Positions 5,632 through 12,118 of a stretch of 12,118 nt of DNA are shown here, piece after piece. The stretch comes from Lachnospiraceae bacterium. GTDB lineage: Bacteria; Bacillota_A; Clostridia; Lachnospirales; Lachnospiraceae. Each line of letters opens with the position of its first letter. The first letter of the stretch is position 1. The notes beneath the pieces were generated by a model. The model ran no database searches and was not told the DNA's origin. It saw only the letters and a list, made by a program, of their open reading frames with translations. The stretch is taken from positions 1 to 12,118 of the forward strand of contig JAILCT010000003.1 of the NCBI GenBank assembly GCA_024690425.1, read 5' to 3'. The translations under genes and the position numbers were made by a program.

Positions 5632-6667
5632 CTTTATGTTTCCTCCATATATATGCTGCCAACGTTATAAGACCACTGATCGTCACACAGATATAAAACG
5701 TGATCCCCCTGCTTATAAGCTCCACGCTGTATGCCATGCTCTCACCCATGACCGGTGTGAATCCGTCTATCATAAGGAAATCGGATATCCCCATTCCTCC
5801 CGGGATCGGTATGCAGTTGTATCCGATCGTGACCAGACACTGCTTGGCAAAGACGGTTACCATATCCGACCTGTTTCCGCCAAGAGCTGCGTATATGTAT
5901 GACGGAACAATAAGCTGGTTGATCCTTTGGAGCAGGTTCCATACAAAGGCGTATATGAGTATCCTTTTGCTGTTTGAGATAAGGCCCGAGCAGGTGTAAT
6001 AATCGTTCCCCACTTTTTCCAGCCTGGCCAAAGCTGCCTCTTTGTTCTTTATGATCTTCTTCCTGTATGCATAATCTATCAAACGGGTGAGTGGATTAAA
6101 TATCAGGCTTCCGTTCTTAAGAAGGATAAAAAATCCAATCGTCAGAACGGTAAGGCCAAAGAAACCGAATGTAATAAACGCCCTTGAAGAAGTACCAAAG
6201 GATGCAAATGTCCCCGGTCTTATCAAGATCGATATAAGCCCCAGAAAAACAACCGATACCGTATACATGATGAGATTAAGGACAAGGGTTGCCGTTATCG
6301 TCCCTCCGGGTATACCATCCTTTCTCATAAAGTAGGCGCTTGCCGGCTGTCCTCCCGAAGCCGAAGGGGTGATTGCAGAAAAGTAAACATCCGATGTGCT
6401 GTACAAAAGGCACTTTAGAGGACTCCTTTTATAGCCGGCCTTCTTAAGGATCCCCCAGATGGCTATGCTTTCAAACCAGACATAAAGAACCGCCGACAGC
6501 ATCGACAGTATCACAAATATCTTGTTCGAAGAACGTATTATATCAATAAGGTCTGAAAATGACATGTCCCGGTTCTGCTTAAGGATCACCCATACGGTCA
6601 GGATGGCCAGCAGAAGGGATATCATGGTCCATATGATGTTTTTTGAGGTTCGCTTCCTGGGTTCCAT
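5612..6667 (-). CDS. UPF0104 / LPG-synthase-TM family protein, putative lipid flippase
   Basis: A 351-residue polytopic membrane protein with about seven or eight hydrophobic helices. The family signatures are TPSASGGQPAS (100-110) and PIPGGMGISD (287-296), which mark the flippase-like part shared with the N-terminal half of MprF and with AglD-type proteins. The synthase domain of MprF is absent, so aminoacyl-lipid synthesis is not expected. It is the first gene of an operon with pssA and psd, and overlaps pssA by 20 bases. That context suggests transport of a phospholipid or a lipid-linked head group, which is inference. The ATG at 6667 lacks a recognisable ribosome binding site, although a strong promoter lies 37 bases upstream (-10 at 6704-6709). 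Confidence 0.85.
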   Translation of the reverse strand: MEPRKRTSKNIIWTMISLLLAILTVWVILKQNRDMSFSDLIDIIRSSNKIFVILSMLSAVLYVWFESIAIWGILKKAGYKRSPLKCLLYSTSDVYFSAITPSASGGQPASAYFMRKDGIPGGTITATLVLNLIMYTVSVVFLGLISILIRPGTFASFGTSSRAFITFGFFGLTVLTIGFFILLKNGSLIFNPLTRLIDYAYRKKIIKNKEAALARLEKVGNDYYTCSGLISNSKRILIYAFVWNLLQRINQLIVPSYIYAALGGNRSDMVTVFAKQCLVTIGYNCIPIPGGMGISDFLMIDGFTPVMGESMAYSVELISRGITFYICVTISGLITLAAYIWRKHKDDDRSL

Positions 6668-6703
6668 TTATCTAGACATCTGTTACATATTTATATATAT
6701 GTA

Positions 6704-6732
6704 ATTATCGCTTCTTATCCCGATGGTGTCAA
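6704..6732 (-). promoter_or_regulatory. SigA-type promoter of the flippase-pssA-psd operon
   Basis: The minus strand has perfect -35 TTGACA (6727-6732), a 17-base spacer and -10 GATAAT (6704-6709). The predicted start is near 6697. The short leader contains ACATAT/ATATGT, which can form a weak AT-only hairpin next to the start codon. Confidence 0.8.
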
Positions 6733-6780
6733 CCATGACAGATTCTCCCATTCTATCTGAAACTGCCACGGAACTTCGTT

Positions 6781-7200
6781 TTATCCGAGCACATGAATTC
6801 CGTATCCGATGAGAAGTATAAGCTTCACGATCCACTGCACTATAACTATCCCGATCCCTATATATATGAAGATAAGTATCCTTCCGTTATGCTCCCTGCC
6901 GATACCGAAATGCTTAAGCAGGAACATCCTGACCATAAATACAGTGAACACGACAAAGGCATACGGAACAGCCGGATGAAATAAGAAGCTCTGCACAATG
7001 CGGCCCTGAAAGAGGGCAATGAGAGAACGCGTCCCTCCGCATCCCGGACAATAGAGGCCCGTGACCGTTTCAAAAGCACAGTCCGGGACCTTAACAAGCC
7101 AGCTGTCTCCGAATATCCACACAAATATGGCTGCAACAATCGCTGCAGCCAAGATCCATTTACCCATTTCATATAAAGTTCTGTTATAAACATTCTTCAT
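6781..7200 (-). CDS. DUF2752 membrane protein
   Basis: A 139-residue membrane protein with three likely transmembrane segments (about 13-30, 77-95 and 106-133). The family signature CPGCGGTRS sits at residues 51-59, after the first helix, and an FHPAVP segment follows at 74-79. Both are typical of DUF2752, whose function is unknown. The two cysteines could bind a metal or form a disulfide; this is inference. It starts 12 bases after the zinc-ribbon gene and has no clear ribosome binding site of its own, so it is probably translated by coupling. In other Firmicutes I recall the same pairing with a zinc-ribbon/DUF4190 protein. Confidence 0.85.
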   Translation of the reverse strand: MKNVYNRTLYEMGKWILAAAIVAAIFVWIFGDSWLVKVPDCAFETVTGLYCPGCGGTRSLIALFQGRIVQSFLFHPAVPYAFVVFTVFMVRMFLLKHFGIGREHNGRILIFIYIGIGIVIVQWIVKLILLIGYGIHVLG

Positions 7201-7212
7201 AAAGCAGGACCA

Positions 7213-7806
7213 TTACATAAACTCATTGAGAATCCCTTCGGAAACCATCACAACAACCATGATAATACTCAGGACAACTCCCACGCTGCCGGTTATGATG
7301 CCGGCTATCGCAAATCCCCTGCCGTCGTACTTCTTGCTGATCGTGATAACACCCATGATGATGGCAACGATCGAGAATATCCATGATATGCATCCGCCGA
7401 AGCAGCATAAGATCGCAAGGCATCCACACACAAGTGATGCAATGGCAAAACCGATATTGCCGCCGCCTTCTTCAACATCTTCCGAGTAATCCGTATATGT
7501 CTCATTGCTCTCATAGAAGCCTGATGACGATCCTTCGCTTCCCAAAGACTCGCTTGCTGCCTGATCGGCAGTGTCGGAAAGGTCGGAAGCAGCCTGTTCG
7601 TATGCTTCCTGAGCCGTATTAAGTGCCTCGTCAACCGAAGCGGAATCTGAAGAGGCATCCGCATTATCAGCCTGCACCTCTTCCACGGTCCCGGTTACAT
7701 TCGCTGCTGCTTCCTCGGGTGCAACAGCTTCTTCTATCTTAGCTCCGCAGTTAATGCAGAACTTACTTCCATCCAATATCTCGCTTCCGCAATTCTTACA
7801 GATCAT
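7213..7806 (-). CDS. Zinc-ribbon DUF4190 membrane protein
   Basis: A 197-residue protein. An N-terminal zinc ribbon has cysteines 3, 6, 17 and 20 (CxxC-x10-CxxC, in KNCGSEILDGSKFCINCG). A long acidic Ala/Ser/Glu-rich linker (about 25-115) follows. The C-terminal DUF4190 region (117-190) has two hydrophobic helices and an unusual cluster of five cysteines (127-139). Function is unknown; such proteins are membrane-anchored with a cytoplasmic ribbon. The start has GAGGAGGG seven bases upstream and its own promoter at 7861-7890. It forms a two-gene unit with the DUF2752 gene and is divergent from the first ATP-grasp gene. Confidence 0.85.
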   Translation of the reverse strand: MICKNCGSEILDGSKFCINCGAKIEEAVAPEEAAANVTGTVEEVQADNADASSDSASVDEALNTAQEAYEQAASDLSDTADQAASESLGSEGSSSGFYESNETYTDYSEDVEEGGGNIGFAIASLVCGCLAILCCFGGCISWIFSIVAIIMGVITISKKYDGRGFAIAGIITGSVGVVLSIIMVVVMVSEGILNEFM

Positions 7807-7860
7807 AATATGCCCTCCTCATATGTAATGCCCCCTGTGCAGGAGACCTTCAGTGTGATA

Positions 7861-7890
7861 ATTGTACCATACCCCCCTTTAATCGGTCAA
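7861..7890 (-). promoter_or_regulatory. Promoter of the zinc-ribbon/DUF2752 unit
   Basis: The minus strand has -35 TTGACC (7885-7890), an 18-base spacer and -10 TACAAT (7861-7866), predicting a start near 7854. The -35 box ends 24 bases from the start codon of the divergent ATP-grasp gene, so the two genes share a very compact control region. On the plus strand only a weak TATTAT (7901-7906) is visible. Confidence 0.65.
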
Positions 7891-7913
7891 TGTGTCGTGC
7901 TATTATAAAGGTT

Positions 7914-8798
7914 ATGAAAGGTTGGCTTATCGTTAACAGATTTTTATATACGCAGAAGTTCAGTGAACTCTACGACTGGCTGGTCGCTGCAGCCCTAAAG
8001 GCCGGAAGCAGCCTGACCCTCCTTACCAATGACCGTTTTCTTGTAAGGACCGATACCGGCGAAGTGATCTGCGGGGATGCTGCGCCCGAAAGGCCTGACT
8101 ATGTCATCTTCTGGGATAAGGATATAAGGCTTGCCCGTGCCCTGGAAGCGGACGGCTTAAGGCTCTACAACCGTGCCGATGCGATCGAAGCCTGTGATGA
8201 CAAATCGCTTACCGCCTCGTATCTTGCCGGAAAGGTACGGATGCCCAAGACGATAACCCTTCCCTTTACCTATGAGCATTTGGGATATAACAATCTCGAT
8301 TTCATAAGCAGCCTCGAAGACTCTCTTGATTATCCCTTTATAATCAAAGAATGCTTTGGTTCCTTCGGAGCCCAGGTCTATCTGGCAAAATCACGCGCGG
8401 AGGTCATAAGCATACTGGACAATACCCACGGACACCCCTGCATCGCCCAGGAATATATCGGGTCGGGAACGGGCCGGGATATACGGATAAATGTGGTAGG
8501 CGATAAATGTGTCGCTTCCATGCTAAGGTACAATGATAATGATTTTCGCGCCAACATCACTGCCGGGGGCTACATGAAAGAATACACCCCGAATGAAGCG
8601 CAGTGCAGCATGGCCGTTAAGGTATGCCGCGAGCTTAAGCTTGATTACGCCGGCGTTGACATCCTGTTTGGTCCGGATGATGAGCCAATACTTTGTGAAG
8701 TGAACAGCAATGCACATTTTAAGTCGATCTATGACTGTACCGGGATAAATGTTGCGGAGGAGATCATACGATATATCCTGGATGACCTCCTCCGCTGA
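7914..8798 (+). CDS. RimK-like ATP-grasp ligase (first copy)
   Basis: A 294-residue ATP-grasp protein similar in layout to RimK/LysX ligases, which join a carboxylate to an amine through an acyl-phosphate. The pre-ATP-grasp region is about 1-100. The nucleotide-binding lysine is in PFIIKE (K145), followed by GSFGAQV. Metal ligands appear in GVDI (D249) and CEVN (E262, N264). RDIRI (188-192) and DFRANI with GGY are typical of the family. I chose the ATG at 7914 because MKGWLI aligns with the start of the second copy (TGWILY); an ATG at 7890 would add eight residues. The ribosome binding site is weak. The substrate is unknown and no precursor peptide gene is visible nearby. Confidence 0.85.
   Translation: MKGWLIVNRFLYTQKFSELYDWLVAAALKAGSSLTLLTNDRFLVRTDTGEVICGDAAPERPDYVIFWDKDIRLARALEADGLRLYNRADAIEACDDKSLTASYLAGKVRMPKTITLPFTYEHLGYNNLDFISSLEDSLDYPFIIKECFGSFGAQVYLAKSRAEVISILDNTHGHPCIAQEYIGSGTGRDIRINVVGDKCVASMLRYNDNDFRANITAGGYMKEYTPNEAQCSMAVKVCRELKLDYAGVDILFGPDDEPILCEVNSNAHFKSIYDCTGINVAEEIIRYILDDLLR
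8754..8795 (+). repeat. Inverted repeat inside the 3' end of the first ATP-grasp gene
   Basis: GCGGAGGAG (8754-8762) and CTCCTCCGC (8787-8795) are perfect 9-bp inverted copies, and the inner TCAT/ATGA adds four more pairs across a one-base mismatch. It ends just before the TGA stop. No T-tract follows on either strand, so it is not a canonical terminator for the convergent genes, though it could protect or pause the mRNA end. Confidence 0.5.
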
Positions 8799-8839
8799 TA
8801 CGGACAATACTCTATTATCTGCCCATTTCATATATATGC

Positions 8840-10771
8840 TTATGAATCAAGCACCTGCTTTAATGATTCTTCCACTTCCTTTGTAACCGACTGAACCATA
8901 TCTATGGATGCCGCAGTCTCCTCCGATGCGGCAACAAGGTTCTCAGCACGCGCATTGACGCTGTCAACGATCTCGGTAAGGCGCCCCGATTCCTTGATAA
9001 GCTTGTTTATCGTCTCCTTGATATCATTGTTGTTCTTATTACTGTCATCGGCAGTGGTCTTGGAATTCTCCGCCAGGTTCTTGATCTCCTCTGCAACAAC
9101 CGCAAAGCCGCGGCCTGCTTCACCCGCACGTGCCGCCTCTATGGATGCGTTAAGTGCAAGGAGGTTCGTCTGACTGGATATCGCGATGACATCTGCATTG
9201 TTGTTCTCAAGCTTCTCAAGATAACCTTCTATGGTCGAGAGAACTTCCTTTAAGTTGTTGGCAAAACCTTCCACTTCGGACATCGAATCGGAAATACCGG
9301 CAGTCTGTCTTGCATTGTCTTCGCTGGCCTGTTCTATCTGTTCGATGGCTGCGAGCAGGTTGCCGAAATTATCACTGATACCGAATCCCAAGGTCTGCTT
9401 CTTCTCATTCATCTCTTCATGTGCATGCTTAACTTCATCGGCAAGTTCCATCGCACGGTCTTTTTCTTCGTATGCCCTGTCCTTTATGAAGTGTACACAG
9501 TTGTGATGATGACTGAACCCGTTATATATCGCAATCGCCATGTCCCTGCAGGTCTCATAACCGCAGCAGGCACAATCAATGTGTTTCTTTTCATTGGTAT
9601 CCTTGTGCATTTTCTTAAATACAGCCTCGATCTCAGCCTCTGAAGGAATCTTGTAGGCACAGTCCTTACTCCTGTCAGTATATTTTCTGACAAAATCATT
9701 CAGGTTAAGGTCTGAGAACTGCTTGTTAAGGGCCTCCAGCCTCTTCTTGGGTGTCAGTTCCCTGCCCCATGCCGATTTTTTGGAATTATTCTTACTGTCG
9801 GCCTTGATCTTCTGTATACTCATGAACACATCTTCGTTCAGGGTCTTACGGTTATCCACACCGGTGCCGTACAGGCAGCCGTTCGTACAGTTAAGCGCAT
9901 CCACAAAAAGATATGAAGTATTTCCGCTCTTTATCCTGTCCTTGTTTCGTTTCAGATAATCATACATATGATGTTCGCCTTCCATCTGGCGAACGAGAGC
10001 ATCCTCACCGAGGAGCCAGTATACATTCTCCTTAAGTCCTCCGGGCATGGGATATATCGAACCGAGACCATACTCGATCTCATCCTTATAGGGCTGTGCA
10101 CCGCTTACCGGATTCTCCTTAAGATAAGCACTCAGCCTTGTAAAAGTCAGGTTATATGAAACATATCCCTGATTGTTCGGATCATCGATCTCATTCTTCT
10201 TGGCTATGCACGGACTTATAAAGGCAAGCTTATCATTTACCTTAAGATATTTCTTAACATAAATGGCCGCGCACATCATGGGACTCTGCACAGGCATAAG
10301 CTTGGGAAGCAGCTCGGGCAGATACCGCTCTATATAACCGACAACAGCCGGGCAGGGCTGGGATATACTTCCGTAATAATTATTCTCGGTAATATACTTG
10401 ATGTATCCCCACGTCGTTATATCCGCTCCGAATGATACGCTGATAAAACGGTTAACGCCCAGCTTCTTGAGCATACCGAGATACTTCTCATATTCCCTGG
10501 GGTAATTGGCAAGAAATGCAGGAGCTATCAGAACCGATATCTTCTCACCGCGCTTCAGATCTTCAAAGAACTTATCGCAATCGTCAACAAACTCTCTTGC
10601 ATTGTGTTCACAGGCATCTATACAGGCACCGCATGCAATACATTTATTAGGGTCAACCTCTATGATATTACCCCTGTCCTTCTCAACCGCAACATTCGCT
10701 CCTATGCAACTGCATGCCCTGATACACTTGTTGCATCCGATACAGTTCTCATTGGTTTTAACTAATCCCAT
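8840..10771 (-). CDS. Sensory [FeFe]-hydrogenase-like protein fused to a chemotaxis (MCP) domain
   Basis: A 643-residue soluble protein without signal or membrane segments. It begins with two [4Fe-4S] ferredoxin motifs (C10/13/16/20 and C44/47/50/54). An [FeFe]-hydrogenase large-subunit-like domain follows (about 76-305). A further Fe-S motif is C400-x2-C403-G-Y-x2-C408 with C425. A coiled coil and a methyl-accepting signalling domain end the protein, with the conserved tip at about 529-570 ([18 protein letters not shown]). Against the CpI hydrogenase motifs, ligand cysteines are kept (C140 in SQPCP, C188 in SPCIAK with K191, C295 and C299 in NCTNGC). The proton-transfer cysteine before C140 is proline. 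This matches group C-like sensory hydrogenases, which signal redox or H2 state to partners, here probably CheA/CheW. A good ribosome binding site (AAGGAG) precedes the ATG. Confidence 0.9.
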   Translation of the reverse strand: MGLVKTNENCIGCNKCIRACSCIGANVAVEKDRGNIIEVDPNKCIACGACIDACEHNAREFVDDCDKFFEDLKRGEKISVLIAPAFLANYPREYEKYLGMLKKLGVNRFISVSFGADITTWGYIKYITENNYYGSISQPCPAVVGYIERYLPELLPKLMPVQSPMMCAAIYVKKYLKVNDKLAFISPCIAKKNEIDDPNNQGYVSYNLTFTRLSAYLKENPVSGAQPYKDEIEYGLGSIYPMPGGLKENVYWLLGEDALVRQMEGEHHMYDYLKRNKDRIKSGNTSYLFVDALNCTNGCLYGTGVDNRKTLNEDVFMSIQKIKADSKNNSKKSAWGRELTPKKRLEALNKQFSDLNLNDFVRKYTDRSKDCAYKIPSEAEIEAVFKKMHKDTNEKKHIDCACCGYETCRDMAIAIYNGFSHHHNCVHFIKDRAYEEKDRAMELADEVKHAHEEMNEKKQTLGFGISDNFGNLLAAIEQIEQASEDNARQTAGISDSMSEVEGFANNLKEVLSTIEGYLEKLENNNADVIAISSQTNLLALNASIEAARAGEAGRGFAVVAEEIKNLAENSKTTADDSNKNNNDIKETINKLIKESGRLTEIVDSVNARAENLVAASEETAASIDMVQSVTKEVEESLKQVLDS

Positions 10772-10789
10772 ACCCTATCTCCTTTTCGT

Positions 10790-10808
10790 CGGAATTCTCA
10801 CAATTCCG
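10790..10808. promoter_or_regulatory. 7-bp inverted repeat in the hydrogenase-MCP leader
   Basis: CGGAATT and AATTCCG are perfect inverted copies around a five-base CTCAC centre. They lie between the predicted transcription start and the ribosome binding site of the hydrogenase-MCP gene. It could be an operator or a small RNA hairpin. It is not followed by a T-tract. Confidence 0.45.
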
Positions 10809-10823
10809 CTTAGTGCCGGCGAA

Positions 10824-10886
10824 TTAAACAGCCTATGACTATTATACCCCCATATTGTCTGATAATTCAAGTTAAACAGCCTGTTT
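10824..10886. repeat. Paired TTAAACAGCCT repeats flanking the hydrogenase-MCP promoter
   Basis: The 11-base sequence TTAAACAGCCT occurs at 10824-10834 and again at 10872-10882. The spacing is 48 bases. The second copy extends into a perfect palindrome AAACAGCCTGTTT (10874-10886); the first is only a half-site. One copy covers the predicted transcription start and the other lies just upstream of the -35 box. This is the layout of a regulator binding two sites around a promoter. Confidence 0.6.
10841..10870 (-). promoter_or_regulatory. Promoter of the hydrogenase-MCP gene
   Basis: The minus strand has -35 TTGAAT (10865-10870), an 18-base spacer and a perfect -10 TATAAT (10841-10846), predicting a start near 10834. 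The divergent ATP-grasp gene has only weak -10-like sequence (TATTAT at 10905-10910) and no convincing -35, so it may need an activator. Confidence 0.7.
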
Positions 10887-10939
10887 TTTGCTAAAACAAA
10901 GTGGTATTATATTAACATGAATATAAGGATGGGAGAAAT

Positions 10940-11890
10940 ATGAACAAAACCGGATGGATCCTCTACGAATCGGCTGATGCAAGGAAGAACAGCTGGTTCA
11001 TTGAAAAGCTTCAGAACGAACTTAAAGCCTACAGGCCCGAACTTGTGTATACCGATTATATAGCACAGGTCTGTGACGGTACTCAGAATGGCAACGATAT
11101 GCTCGACCGGATGCTGCGGGGCAGGGACCTGCCGGCATTTGTAATAAACCGGTCAAGAAATGCGGATATCGCGTATGGCTTAAGCAAGCAGGGAATACGT
11201 GTATTTAATCCTCCCGATGTGACCCGTATCGGCAATGACAAGGACTTATCCTACTCTCTTGCCGGGAAGCTGGGAATCCCCTATATGCCCTATATCACCA
11301 TAGACGGATCTGCTCTTAAGCCTCTTATCCCTGTAGATGAGGACAGGTCCTTTAAGGAAACCGGATGCTTTAAGGCCATAAGCGAAACTGCTGATGATTT
11401 TGGCTATCCTTTTGTCCTGAAGCCTTCAGACGGTCATGGCGGCAGGCATGTCTTCTTCATAAACAACGAAGATGAACTTCATGCCGCGATACAGGAAATC
11501 ATGCGCACATTCCGGCTTCGACCCTATAAGAAGCTTCTTATGCAGCGGCCCTGCGGCAGTCCCGGAAGGGACTTAAGGATATATCTTCTGAATAATGAAA
11601 TAGTTGCGGCGATGTTAAGAAGTGCTGCGGACAGCGGTGACTTTCGTGCGAATTTTTCTCTTGGCGGCATGGCATCGCTCATAACACCCACCAGGCAGGA
11701 GAGGTTCATTGCCGGTGAGCTTGCGGAAGCCCTTCCGTCTGACTTTATCGGTATAGATATCATATATGACAAGGGCGGTCCCGTCTTTAACGAGATAGAA
11801 GATGCTGTCGGCTCGAGGATGCTCTACACCTACACCGATATAGATATCGTTAAGATGTTTACAGACCACATACTTCATGCCCTGTCCTGA
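10940..11890 (+). CDS. RimK-like ATP-grasp ligase (second copy)
   Basis: A 316-residue ATP-grasp protein, distantly related to the copy on the other side of the hydrogenase gene. The pre-ATP-grasp region is about 1-95. The nucleotide-binding lysine and glycine-rich loop are in FVLKPSDGHGGRHV (K161). Shared family segments are GRDLRI (209-214), AAMLR, DFRANF and LGG. Metal ligands appear in GIDI (D273) and NEIED (E285), but the usual Asn is replaced by Glu287 (EIE instead of EVN), as in some Firmicutes homologues I recall ending GSRMLY. The ATG has GGGAG five bases upstream. The gene is divergent from the hydrogenase-MCP gene and its end overlaps the convergent CPBP gene by 16 bases. The substrate is unknown. 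Confidence 0.85.
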   Translation: MNKTGWILYESADARKNSWFIEKLQNELKAYRPELVYTDYIAQVCDGTQNGNDMLDRMLRGRDLPAFVINRSRNADIAYGLSKQGIRVFNPPDVTRIGNDKDLSYSLAGKLGIPYMPYITIDGSALKPLIPVDEDRSFKETGCFKAISETADDFGYPFVLKPSDGHGGRHVFFINNEDELHAAIQEIMRTFRLRPYKKLLMQRPCGSPGRDLRIYLLNNEIVAAMLRSAADSGDFRANFSLGGMASLITPTRQERFIAGELAEALPSDFIGIDIIYDKGGPVFNEIEDAVGSRMLYTYTDIDIVKMFTDHILHALS

Positions 11891-12118
11891 CCTGTCTTTT
11901 CGGACTTCACAAGCGTCATCATGGTAAAAACAAATCCCGTAAGTGAGATGGCAAGGATGATAAGGCGGATTGCGGTACCCGGCACATACGGTACAAGATC
12001 ATCCAGTAAAAGTCCCGTCAGATTGAACATAAGGTGAAAGCTTATGCATGAAATGACCAATCCCGTCCGCTTTATCAGATATCCCATAAACAGGCCGAAC
12101 AGAAACGCATATATTCCC
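11875..12118 (-). CDS. CPBP-family intramembrane metalloprotease, C-terminal part (window edge)
   Basis: The open frame runs off the right edge of the window, so only about 80 C-terminal residues are seen; the ATG at 12087 is internal, because the frame stays open upstream with YAFLFGLFMGYLIKRTG. This segment, followed by the HLMFN motif (HxxxN, a metal-ligand motif of the family) and a final hydrophobic helix, is typical of the C-terminus of CPBP (CaaX protease and bacteriocin-processing) proteins. The catalytic EExxxR motif would lie outside the window. The frame ends KSEKTGQDRA and overlaps the 3' end of the convergent ATP-grasp gene by 16 bases. Substrate and role cannot be judged. Confidence 0.75.
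   Translation of the reverse strand, partial: GIYAFLFGLFMGYLIKRTGLVISCISFHLMFNLTGLLLDDLVPYVPGTAIRLIILAISLTGFVFTMMTLVKSEKTGQDRA

Noticed and set aside
8754..8839. A bidirectional terminator between the first ATP-grasp gene and the hydrogenase-MCP gene.
   Set aside because: The inverted repeat lies within coding sequence and no T-tract follows on either strand.
10790..10808. The minus-strand leader contains AATTGTGAG, resembling half of the E. coli lac operator.
   Set aside because: The dyad here has a five-base centre and different arms from the LacI site, no LacI-family gene is in view, and the likeness is nine bases only. I list it simply as an inverted repeat.
1..12118. CRISPR arrays, tRNA or rRNA genes, insertion sequences and integrase attachment sites.
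   Set aside because: No regularly spaced repeats, cloverleaf-like sequences, transposase frames or att-type duplications were seen on reading both strands.

Overview
The window reads as a chromosomal segment of a Clostridia-type anaerobe, most likely a Lachnospiraceae relative. This is an inference from three things: the gene order rpmG-secE-nusG-rplK-rplA-(rplJ), the strong GGAGG ribosome binding sites with SigA-type promoters, and a sensory [FeFe]-hydrogenase-like protein. No 16S or marker search could be run. Almost every gene lies on the minus strand; only the two ATP-grasp genes lie on the plus strand.

Positions 1-4111 hold the ribosomal and transcription-factor cluster, read right to left: promoter, rpmG (L33), secE, nusG, a structured leader with an apparent L1 operator, rplK (L11), rplA (L1), a terminator, a CapA-type lipoprotein gene, a 59-bp perfect-like palindrome, a consensus promoter, the L10 leader with its attenuator, and the first codons of rplJ (L10). 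The lipoprotein gene between rplA and rplJ is an unusual guest. It splits the usual L11-L10 continuum into separate transcription units.

Positions 4115-6732 hold a phospholipid operon, read right to left: strong promoter, a UPF0104/LPG-synthase-TM-type integral membrane protein (putative lipid flippase), pssA (phosphatidylserine synthase) and psd (phosphatidylserine decarboxylase). The reading frames overlap. Together they would make phosphatidylethanolamine, and the first gene may move a lipid across the membrane. Upstream, 6781-7890 holds a two-gene unit: a zinc-ribbon/DUF4190 membrane protein and a DUF2752 membrane protein.

Positions 7914-11890 form the most interesting accessory segment. 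A 643-residue soluble protein fuses ferredoxin clusters, an [FeFe]-hydrogenase catalytic-like domain, an extra Fe-S domain and a methyl-accepting chemotaxis signalling domain. It is flanked on both sides by plus-strand RimK-like ATP-grasp ligase genes. The hydrogenase-like domain keeps all four cluster-ligand cysteines but has lost the proton-transfer cysteine, which points to a redox or H2 sensor rather than a catalyst. The divergent control region between this gene and the second ATP-grasp gene carries direct and inverted repeats. The window ends inside a CPBP-family membrane protease gene on the minus strand.
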